The notes under the pieces are model-generated. The model ran no database searches, was not told the DNA's origin, and saw only the letters and a program-made list of their open reading frames with translations. A stretch of 64,000 bases of DNA from Muricea muricata (lineage: Eukaryota; Cnidaria; Anthozoa; Malacalcyonacea; Plexauridae). Location of the stretch: assembly GCA_963855995.1 (NCBI GenBank), contig OY979721.1:16223893-16287892 (forward strand), given 5' to 3'. Position numbers and translations under genes: made by a program. This document shows positions 42,301-54,300 of this stretch, piece by piece; position 1 is the stretch's first letter, and every line of letters begins with the position of its first letter.

Positions 42301-45300
42301 TTGTTGTGTTTTCATTGCTTTCCTGTCCATGGGTAAAAAATACGATTTCTTTCAGATGGCAGATGGGTGCCAATGCGTGGAGTGGTCACTCAAATTGACT
42401 CGGGAATAACGTCTGCTGTGTGGGGAGTTAACCCACGGGATAATATCTACACTCGAAAGAATGGCAACTGGAAAAAGGTTCCTGGATTGTTAACTCACAT
42501 ATCAAGCGGCGCTGCTGGCACGTGGGGTGTTAATCGCGGTCAGTATATCTACTACTACACAGGCAGATCATGGAGGAGAATTGGTGGCAGATTGAAGCAG
42601 ATTGACTCAGGACCACCAGGAATCGTATGTGGCGTAAATAAAAATGACTATATCTACTGCAGAAAAGGAGTGTCTCCATCGGTTAAATATGGCAAGACGT
42701 GGGTTAGAGTGCCAGGAAGACTCAAGTACATCTCTTGTGGCGCTCTGGGACATTGGGGTGTGAATAAGAACAATGATATCTACTTCAGATATGGAGTTAC
42801 CGCTGGTTTGGTGGCAGGGAAGAGATGGAAACATGTAGGTGGTAAGCTACATCAGATCGAGTCAGGTCCCGATGGCGCAGTGTGGGGAGTCAACGTCATC
42901 ACAGGAGTTTATACTCGCTTGGGTATCACACGTGTAAATCCGATTGGAACTAAGTGGAAGGGTTTCACTAAAAAGAAGCTTGTCAGTATCTCTGTTGGTC
43001 TTGGTAAATTGTATGGAGTGGACAAGAAAGGCAAACCTTTCTCTGCAGAAGCATCCTCGTTAGTTGGGAAAAAAGGTCTTCCAAAACGACCGACAGGTAA
43101 GAAAAGATAAAGTAATCCGTAAGTTTTGCATTTTGTTTTGGCTATAGAACGAATGAACGAGAGAATCTGAGAAAGCCAAAGATCAGTACTTTTTAGAAAG
43201 ATATACCTCATGTTATTTGCTTGTTTAAGGCATAAATTTGACAGTAAGGATCTCATTGTTTCAGCTACCTTGTGGAAGAGTATGAAGTTAGCATTCAGTC
43301 AGGTTGACGCTGGGAAAACAACATGGGGAGCTACACAAGGAAAGGCGGTATATGGCCTCGACAAGGGAAAATGGAGAAAACTAAGTGTTGGTAATCACGT
43401 GACATCTGGTGATGCTGGTGTATGGTTAATCCGAAATGGTTTAATTTACATCAGAACTGGAGCAAGAAAGAACCGTCGACTAGGGACCAGTTGGAGACGA
43501 GTTCCTGGGAAACTAACACAAATCGATTCTGGTCCAAAGGGCATTGTCTGTGGTGTGAATAAATATCAGAATATCTATTGTCGTCTTGGTATCGCAGCTC
43601 GAACACCATGGGGCAAAAGTTGGTTACATGTTCCTGGCAAACTGAAATACATCTCTTGTGGTGATTATGGTCACTGGGGCGTTAACAAATATAATAAGAT
43701 ATACTTTAGGATGGCAGTTACTAGAAGCAGACCTGGTGGTATAAGATGGAAATATATACCTGGAAGGTTGAGCCAGATCGAAGCAGGACAGTATGGTCAA
43801 GTTGTCGGGGTGAACACGCGAAAACAACTGTATGTGCGTACTGGTGTTACGGAACGCAGACCTTGGGGTACAAGATGGAAAAAAGTTAAAGGAATGAATT
43901 TGTGGTCTCATGTCACAGTTGGTAAAGGAGTCTTGCTTGCTCTTAATGCACGACACACTCTTTATCGAAGCACCTTGCAAGCAGCTGGTGGTAAGTTACT
44001 GTTGTTGAACGAAATCTCACTATATTCATACGTACTAAATTAGCAAGATTGCATGTGATTAGGACCTTCATTTAACGATCATTTGATTAATCATGCTTTA
44101 TTAATCAAGCGTTTTGAGTCCGTATGATTCGTATTAGGACTAAGTTAACGTTTTGGGCATATTTGGATGTTTTCTAAATTCTATATTGGGTAGAACGTAC
44201 AGATGTTTTTAGTTTACTTCAAACAAGATTAAATAAGGCATTCCCATCTTCGACAAATGATATTTTGAAAACACGATTCACCACGGGTTTTCAGCTTTGT
44301 TCTTTTTCTGCAGGTGTTCGTCCTAAACCACCCAAAAAAGGTAAGCTTATTGTACACCTCTGGAGTTAAACACATACTTAACCCAGGACTTGTACTTGTG
44401 TTATTGAGCTGGTACTCTTACAGACTGTGTTTATTGATTTAATACCTTGTAATGTGGGTACTTTTTAGATGGAAAATGGCAACCTCTTGGCAAAGTAATG
44501 TTGCAGATTGACTCTGGCTATGCAAAAATCCCATGGGGAGTAGATCCGTCTAATAAAGTTTATGCTTTAAACAATGGTAAACGTAAGAAAATTGCTGTCA
44601 ATTGTGCTCATGTATCTTCTGGTGGTTCTGGTGTCTGGTTTATCTGTCGCAACAGAATATACTTCCGTCGAGGAATAAGTAAACGTAATAAGTTTGGTAG
44701 TTCAAGTAAGCGTATACCAGGAGTGTTGAAGCAGATCGATTCCGGACCATTTGGCTACGTCTGTGGCGTTAATGCTGCAAACAACATCTACTGCAGAAGA
44801 GGTATTACTCGGCGAAAAAGATATGGCACTAGCTGGATCCGCGTACCTGGTAAATTAACATACATCTCCTGTGGCAAGTATGGACACTGGGGTGTAAACA
44901 AAGCCCAAAACATTTACTTCAGAAAGGGCGTGAAGAAAAATAGGCCACAAGGAACCCGTTGGCAACACGTTCCAGGAAAACTGGCACAGATAGAATCTGG
45001 TCCCGATGGTGCTGCGTGGGGTGTAAGCATCACAGGTCGCGTGTACACTCGTTTAGGAATATCGCGAAGAAAGCCGATTGGAACATCGTGGATGGCTGTT
45101 GGAAAGCTAACGCTCTCTGGTGTGTCTGTTGGTCTTGGTTTTGTATATGGAATTACTCCCAAGGGATCTCCTGTTGTGGCGGATGTTCAAAAATTGCTTG
45201 GGAAAGGAGGACTTCCAAAGAAGCCAGGTAAGAAAAAAAAGTTATGCGAAGTAGAGGATTTGCTTCCTGCCTACTATTTTTCGATAATGAATTGTGTTAC

Positions 45301-48300
45301 AAATTAGCAATAACTGATAATTACCTTTAAACTAAAAATTCCTAATTGCTTTTTCAGTGTTTAAACCGGAACCCAAAGGTATTATAAACCATAGATTTTT
45401 GTTTTCTGCTCTCGTTTTGACGTTTTCTGTCTGTTACTAGAAACTAAAATAACTATTTAACATTTTGACTGTTACTTTTCATGTTTTTATAGACAAAGGT
45501 TGGACCAAGTCAAGAAAGTCTTTCAGAGTTGTTGATTCAGGAATTACAAGGCGTGTTTGGGCTGTAAACGATCGTGATATCATCTTTAAGCTTGTGAAAG
45601 GCAAATGGCGTAAGGTGGCTGGACGACTAAGACACATTTCGGCAGGTCAGTCTGGCGTATGGGGAGTGAACCGTCATCATAACATTTATTATCGTGGAAA
45701 GAGAAGATGGTACCGTGTGTCTGGAAAATTGAAGCAGATTGATTCTGGACCTAGAGGAATTGTCTGTGGTGTAAACAAATATGATAACATCTACTGCAGG
45801 ACCCAAATCACTTCTCGTTCCAAACGAGGCAGACGTTGGGTCCGCATTCCTGGTAAACTGAAGTACATTTCGTGCGGCGAATTCGGCCACTGGGGCGTGA
45901 ACAAAGCGAACCAAATCTATTTCAGAGAAGGAGTTTCACGAAGTAATCCTGCAGGATTGAAATGGCGAAGAGTCCCTGGAAAATTAAACCAACTAGAGGC
46001 TGGAAAATATGGTCAACTATGGGGTGTTATGAGAGGTAAAATCTATCTTCGCACCGGGGTAACAGAACGAACACCTTGGGGCAGAGGATGGAAGAGAGTG
46101 AAGACAAAGAAAAAATGGCGTCGCATCACGATTGGAATTGGAACTGTTTATGGTGTGGGCAAGAATGGAAAAGTGTATCGAACAGTACCTGCTACTGGAG
46201 GTGTAACACCATGCCTGCCTGGCAAAGGTATATTACATATTGTACTATTGTCACTACCAGTCACAATATTTTTTCACTGAAGCTACGTCGATTATAGTAA
46301 AAAGAGCGAAGCGTTCGTTGAGGAACCACTGACTATCTGATATTTTATGCGTTTAGCATGTCGTAGTCAAAAAGGTTTATTATTTGAAAGCATTCTAATC
46401 CTGCATTTGACATTTTCTAGATGCAAGATGGCCCAAGATTGGCGGTGTTATCTCGCAAATAGACACTGGAATCACGGTTAATGTTTGGGGAGTTGATCCT
46501 GATGATAATGTTTACACTCGACGCAATGGAAACTGGAAAAAGATTCGTGGAAAGTTAATTCATGTGTCTTCTGGCCAGGCTGGCGTATGGGGTGTGAACC
46601 GTGCCAACAGGATCTACTTCCGTAATTACGTTAGTCCTAGAACTCCCAATGGCAAATCTTGGAGAAGAATCCCTGGGGGCTTGAAACAGATCGATTCAGG
46701 ACCACGTGGTATTGTCTGTGGTGTGAATAGAGGTGACAACATCTACTGCAGAACTCGTATCACAGGTTCCATACCTTATGGAAGAAGTTGGGTTAGAGTA
46801 CCCGGAAAACTGAAGTACATTTCTTGTGGTGTTCTCGGACACTGGGGTGTGAACAAAAACAATGATATCTTCTTCAGATATGGAGTTAATCCAAGACGAC
46901 CACAGGGAACAAAATGGAAACACGTACCTGGTAAATTACATCAAATTGAATCTGGCCCTGACGGTGCAGTGTGGGGTGTGAATTTATATACTGGAGTGTT
47001 TACACGTATTGGTATCACTCGGGCAAATCCTGTTGGAACTAAATGGAAAGCATTTGCTAAGAAAAAGCTCGCCAGTATTTCCGTGGGTCCCGGTACTTTG
47101 TATGGCGTGGACAAGAAGGGAAAACCAGTGTCTGGCGAAGCGTCTTCCTTTGTTGGACCAAATGGCCTTCCGAAGAAACCACAAGGTATCCGCTTATTCA
47201 TTGTTACGATAATTTAGATTTTAGGTGTATATTATAGTACAGTCAAGCACTTGTATGTTTCTTTTCTTGAGGATAACCTGATTAACGCCATCAGGATATC
47301 ATGAAAGTGACTGATTTGCATGATTTCTGAATATTATTCTGATTGCCACAGGGGCGAAATGGAAGAAGATGAAGAAGCAGTTCAAACAGATTGACACACG
47401 GGATGCTACTTGGGCTGTCGATGTTCGAAATTATATTTATGCTCTCAATAACGGAAAATGGAAGAAGGTTTCAGGACATTTAAACCACATATCATCTGGA
47501 CGAGCAGGTGTCTGGGGCATCTATAGAAACCGTATTTACTATCGAATAAAAGTTGGCAAAAAACGCCCACTTGGTAGAGGATGGAAGAGAGTTCCTGGTG
47601 GCTTGAAGCAGATTGATTCCGGAGCAAAGGGTATTGTCTGTGGTGTTAGCTCGTCAGATTACATTTATTGCAGAATGCGCATTACTCGTTACCGGCCATA
47701 TGGACGTTATTGGAAACGCGTACCTGGTCGACTGAGTTACATTTCATGCGGGGACTATGGCCACTGGGGTGTTAACAAGAACGGTCAAATCTACTTTAGA
47801 GAGGGGGTAACTCGCAGCCGACCTCTAGGATTTAAATGGAGGCGAATTCCTGGTGTTTTGAGCCAAATTGAATCTGGACAGTATGGACAAGTGGTTGGGG
47901 TAAATAAACAAGGGCAAATGTATGTCCGTGTGGGTAAGTGATTAGTTTCGTGATTTGAATGAATTAAAATCAAGTTGTGATTAAGATAGAGAAATGAAAA
48001 TAGTGTTTCATGTATAGTAAGAATTGATATCTTTGGAATTGGGTTTGGAATTTAAGTTAACATCCAGGATGAATGATAGCATTAAGCTAATGTGTAGGAT
48101 TAGTGTTATTACGTCAAACAGTTGCTTTGGGTAAATTGTGTATAATGCTGTCGAATTTGGCCTCTATAGGTATTACAAAAACATTGCCATTTGGTAAGTC
48201 ATGGAAGCAGATACCAGGCTTAACTGTGTTCATACATTCCACCATTGGAAGAGGTGTTCTGTTTGGCGTTGATTCTTTTAAGAATATCTATCGTGGTTCA

Positions 48301-51300
48301 CTAGCTGCAGTCGCAGGTAAAGTTGGTGTATAAGATGATACAACATTCGTCTAATTTTTTGGAACATTTTTGGTCCCTGTTCTAAGATTGTACATACTAA
48401 TGATTAAAGTTTTTCTTTCTCAGGCATTACTCCAAAACTACCTAAAAGAGGTTTGTATCTTTGGTGTTTTATAGTATCTGCTAATGAATAGTAATAGCAG
48501 TTCATGTATGTTTGTCCAATACAAGATACGTTGTAGAATGACGAGAAAACGTCATCTTTGCTTGTAATTTTTTTCAGATGGTAAATGGCAACGTATTGGT
48601 AAAGTTCTTTCGCAAATAGACTCTGGAGTTACAGACACCCCATGGGGCGTCGATCCTAGTGATAACATCTATGCGGTACAGAAAGGAAATATTCGTAAAG
48701 TTGGTGGAAGATTAATGCATGTCTCATCAGGTGCATCTGGCGTTTGGGGTGTGAGTCGAAATAAAGTAATCTGGGTTCGTCGGGGAATTAATCTCAAACG
48801 AAAGACTGGACGATCTTGGAAACGTATTGGCGGACGTTTGGTTCAGATAGATTCTGGGCCGTCTGGTAGAGTATGTGGTGTCAGTAGTAGTGATTATATT
48901 TACTGTAGAGCAGGTATCACACGTAAACGACGGTTTGGAACACGTTGGACTAGAGTTCCTGGTAAACTTACCTACATTTCATGTGGTCTGTATGGGCACT
49001 GGGGTGTGAACAAGGCACATGATATTTACTTCAGACATGGTGTAAAACGTAGGAGACCACAGGGTACCAAGTGGCAAAGAGTCCCAGGTAAACTGGTCCA
49101 GATTGAATCTGGTCCAGATGGTGCTGTTTGGGGTGTGAATATCCGAGGTGTTGTCTACACTCGTCGAGGAATTACTAAGACGAATCCAGTTGGTACAGCT
49201 TGGAAATCTGTGGGAAAGAAACTTTTATCTAGCATTTCTGTTGGTGCTGGATTTGTGTATGGTATCGGGCGACGAGGGGCACCATTCTCCGGTGATGTGG
49301 CCAAGTTCCTAGGACCTGCAGGCATTCCAAGGAAACCAGGTTAGTGAAATGCTGTTTGAAACCATGGAACTCTCTGTTATTTAATACTTCCAAGAGGTCT
49401 ATTCTTACACATTACTTTTCCTTTTTTTAGGAAAACCAGTTGTACCAAAACCAGGTATAAACGTATACACTACATTTCCTATTTGTTTTTGGTATAATTA
49501 TGTTGTTACCAGTGCTATCAACACCATTGCTTAAACATTACATATACACTAAAATTATTTTCATGTTCTTGAATAGATCGTGGCTGGACCAAAATGAAGA
49601 ATAAGTTCACAGTTGTTGACACTGGTATAACGACAACTCCTTGGGCAGTTAACAAGCGTGGAAATATATTTGTTCTCGTCAAAGGAAAATGGACCCAAAT
49701 CCCAGGCGGATTGAAACACGTATCTTCAGGGAAAGCTGGTGTCTGGGGTGTCAACGCAGGAGGAAATATCTATTATCGTTCCGGAGTTTCCCGCAAAAAT
49801 CGAAAGGGCATTAGTTGGAGGAATGTACCCGGCAAACTAAAGCAGATCGATTCTGGACCAAGAGGAGTTGTCTGTGGTGTAAATGCTCGCGATGATATTT
49901 ACTGCAGAATGCAAATAACGTCTCGTACGCCGTCAGGAAAGAGATGGGCAAAGCTTCCTGGTAAACTCAAATATATATCTTGCGGGGATTACGGACAATG
50001 GGGTGTAAACAAAAAGAATCAGATCTACTTCCGAGTTGGCTACTCTAGGGTCAATCCTCTTGGATGGGTTTGGAAACGAATTCCTGGAAAACTGACTCAA
50101 ATTGAAGCTGGGAAGTACGGTCAAGTCTGGGGTGTTAACAGCGCCGGACACTTGTTTGTTCGTACTGGAATATCTGAAACTAGACCATGGGGTAAAGGAT
50201 GGAAGCGAATCAAAACAAAGAAATCCTACAAGCATGTCACTGTTGGCATTGGAGCCGTGTTCGGTGTATCTAAGAGGTCAATTGTTTACCGAACTACACC
50301 AGCTACTGCAGGTACAGTATAATTTTAAAAGCTTGTCTGTTTACCAAATAATAAAATACAAGTGACACTCTAAATAAGGTTTTCATTTTGAAACTTTGTA
50401 GTCATAGAACAAGATGGCCAAAACGTTGCATAAAGTTTTAAAATGAAAACCATATTTGGGGTATCACTTGTTTTGTATTTTATTAAGATACTCAGTGGTA
50501 GCCAGAATTTCCGGGATTACCAAATAATATTCTCTTTAATCTTCCATAAATGAAGCGCAGAATATTTCGTGTGCTAATACTTAAAAACTTTTTTTCAGGA
50601 GTGACTCCTCGCCCACCCAAAAAAGGTTTGTGTCGTAATTTGTTTGTAATGCAGCAAAATTTCTGTTTGTTTGCACATGCATGCACAAACTATTAAGAGC
50701 ATTTAAGATAATTTTAAACATTTTAATCTAGATGGCAGATGGTCAAAGAATAGAAAACCGCTCGTTCAAATTGACTCCGGTATAACACCAAATGTTTGGG
50801 GTGTTGATCCCAAGAACCAGGTTTACAGTATTGTGGATGGCAGTTTCAAGAAGGTTCCTGGAGCCAACATAAAGCATGTCACGTCTGGTGAAGCTGGAAC
50901 ATGGGCTGTTAACACGGCTGACACGATTTACTTCCGTGCTGGAGTTGATCCTCAAAATCCTACTGGACGAACATGGCAACGCATTCCTGGTAGATTAAAA
51001 CAGATTGATTCTGGACCGTCCAAAATTGTCTGTGGTGTCAATAAACTGAACCAAGTGTACTGTAGGACTGGTATTTCACCATTGAAACAGTCTGGTTCAG
51101 GATGGACAAAACTTGATGGTAAAATAAAGTATATTTCCTGCGGTGCTTTGGGTCATTGGGCTGTGGATTCCAAGGATCAAGTGAGATTTAGATCAGGTGT
51201 TAAACCAAATAAACCACAAGGAAGTTCGTGGGCACCTGTTGGAAAGATTAAGGTACAACAAATTGAGTCTGGTACTGATGGAGCTGTTTGGGCTGTGCAC

Positions 51301-54300
51301 ATTTATAAGGGAGTGTATACTCGCTTGGGTATTAAACCAGCTAGTCCAATGGGAATAAAATGGAAGCGGTTCTCGAAGAAGAAGCTTGTGAGTATATCTG
51401 TTGGTCTTGGCACTTTATATGGTATTGACAGAAATGGCAATTCCTTTACTGGTGAAGCATCTTCATTTGTTGGTAAAAAAGGTCTTCCAAAAAAACCACT
51501 AGGTAAGTTAACAATTTTCTATCTTGCTACCATTACCACTTGAGATAGCTTTGTGTTCTAAACATGACCATTTAATTGCTTTTTTCTAAGGAACCAAGTG
51601 GGCTAAGTTGAAACCAAAATTCAAGCAAATAGACGCTGGAAAGATCACCTGGGCCGTTGACGTATCAAATACAATATTTGGCCTTAACAGAGGAAAATGG
51701 AAGAAGCTCCCAGGCAAATTGAACCATGTTTCATCTGGCAAAGCTGGTGTTTGGGGTGTTATGGGCAACAGCATTTGGTATCGAGTTGGAGTGAGCAGGA
51801 AACTTCCTCTTGGGAAAACGTGGAAGAGAGTTCCAGGTGGGTTAAAACAAATAGACTCAGGTCCCAAAGGAATCGTTTGTGGTGTGAACAGTGGCGATAA
51901 CATCTATTGCCGCGTCCAAATATCACGATATGCTCCGTATGGTAGAACGTGGATGCGTGTTCCTGGTAAACTCAAATACATTTCATGTGGCGACTATGGT
52001 CATTGGGGTGTGAGCAAGAACAACATGATCTGGTTCAGAATAGGTGTTACTAGGAGCAGACCACAGGGCTTGAAATGGAAACGCATTCCTGGACGACTGG
52101 CTCAAGTTGAATCTGGTCAATATGGACAAGTTGTTGGTGTTAACAAGCGAGGACAGATGTATGTGCGTACTGGCGTGACAGAACAGAGGCCATTTGGAAG
52201 GCGTTGGAAGAAAGTTGCTGGAACAAAACTCTTCACTCATGCTTCAGTTGGGCGAGCCATTGTATTTGGTATTGATTCCTTCAAGAACGTTTATCGAGGA
52301 ACTACAGCTGCAGTGGGAGGTTAGTATATCGATTACTTACTCGGGTCATATAACATAATATGCCAACATTATTATTTCTAAACTGTAGAACATTGCGGGA
52401 CATATATCAATTTCTGTCTGATTTAGCCTCACAATTACAATTCTATCTTCTAGGTGTTGTACCCAAGCCACCAACTACAGGTAAACAACAGCGTTCTTAA
52501 ATTTACATAATCTATCATGCATGTTTGTCTACTGTCCAGAAATCAATCGAAGTCGATGCTTCACTAAAATAAATTTGAATAAATTTTATGTAGATGGCAA
52601 ATGGCAGCCAATTGGAAAACCTCTTGGACAAATTGATGCTGGTCTAACGAAAACACCTTGGGCTGTTGATCCTGACGATAACGTCTATTCTTTGGTGAAT
52701 GGAAAACTGAAAAAGATTCCTGGAAAACTTATCCATGTTTCCTCAGGCCAGTCTGGTGTCTGGGGTGTAAACCGTGGAAACAATATTTACTTCCGAAAAG
52801 GTGTAAGCAAGAAACGCAAGAGTGGTACTGCATGGGCTCAAATCCCAGGAAAACTAAAACAGATTGATTCTGGACCTTCTGGTATCGTCTGTGGTGTAAA
52901 CCGCGCCAACAACATTTACTGCAGATCAGGAATCACTCCGAAACTTCGTCCTGGAAAGAGCTGGGTGAGAGTGCCAGGAAAACTAACATATATTTCCTGC
53001 GGTGAATACGGACACTGGGGTGTAAACAAACGTTATAACGTTTACTTCAGAAAGGGTGTCACACCCAAAAAACCACAAGGGACAAAATGGCGAAGAGTAC
53101 CGGGCAAAAAATTAGTTCAAATCGAATCTGGTCAGTTTGGTGCTGTTTGGGGTGTTGATATAAACGGCAAAGTGTATGTTCGTATTGGTATATCTCCAAA
53201 GACTCCTTCTGGCAAAGCGTGGAAGCACGTTGGAAAGAAAATAGTTGCTAGTGTATCTATAGGACGTGGCCGAGTGTTCTCCATTGATCGTACTGGAAAA
53301 CCTGTCGCTGGAGATGTGGAGAAATTAATTGGTCCCGGAGGTACCCCAGGAAATCCAGTACCCCCAACACCACCTAAACCTAAACCTCCACCAAAACCAA
53401 AACCTAAACCTAAAATTCCAGTGCCGAAACCAGTACCATCCCCGAAGCCACGGCCAGCACCAGTGCCTATACCGCGCCCTCCACGACCAAGACCAAGACC
53501 TAGACCAACATTGCCACCTCGACCTAGGCCTAGACCAAGACCTAGACCTAGACCTAGACCTAGACCTAGACCTAGACCAACGGTCAGACCAAGACCTAGA
53601 CCTAGACCAAGACCGCGTCCTGGACCTGTACCTGCTCCGGCACCTCGTCCTTCTGGAATAAATTCCAAAGCTGGTATGTGACAGCGTTTGCTTGGACGAC
53701 ATGTTTATCGACATGTTTACATATTTTTCTAGTTTACAAGTTTTATACTTGTTATAGCTCTGTTTTAGTACTTATGTTTGTGCTAGTTCAACAATGCAAC
53801 ACACGTATTTCAGTCAAATTTGTTTTTAATTTCCTAGGCAAAGCAGATATTGTCTTTGTTCTTGATTCTTCTGTTGGAACTGGTAGGAAAGAGTTCAAGA
53901 CAGCGTTGGAGTTCATGGTTGGTGTGACCAGTAATCTGGGTATTGGTAGAGCGGGAGTGAACGTTGGCCTTATTGTTATCACTTCAAAACCCAGAGTTGT
54001 ATTCGGCTTTAAAAAGTACCGTGATGTACCTTCATTAAGAAATAGGGCTGGACGAATTCGTTATCCTGGAGCTGGGTCGAAATCTAAAGCTGGTTCAGCC
54101 TTAAAGTTAGCCAAGAGTGTGCTATTCCCAAGTAGCAAACGTAAAGATGCAGCCAAGGTTATGATAACAATAATCTCATCTGAGTCTTTAGATGACGTAT
54201 CTGCACCTGCAGCTTCTCTTAAAGCAACTGGTGTGATATCCTTTGTCATTGGAATGGGACAAGGTTTCTCCCAGCCTCAAGTTGATTCAGTAGCTACATC

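Noticed and set aside
20041-53673. Reading each tectonin open frame with an internal Met as a separate small lectin gene
   Set aside because: Each frame is open upstream of its Met to a splice acceptor in constant phase, has no stop before the donor, and no promoter or polyA region lies between.
53132-53714. Long minus-strand frames over the last propeller exon and its tail (178 and 129 residues)
   Set aside because: The Gly-Leu-Gly and Arg-Ser-Trp runs are complements of Arg-Pro codons; the + strand reading is a propeller continuous with a linker.
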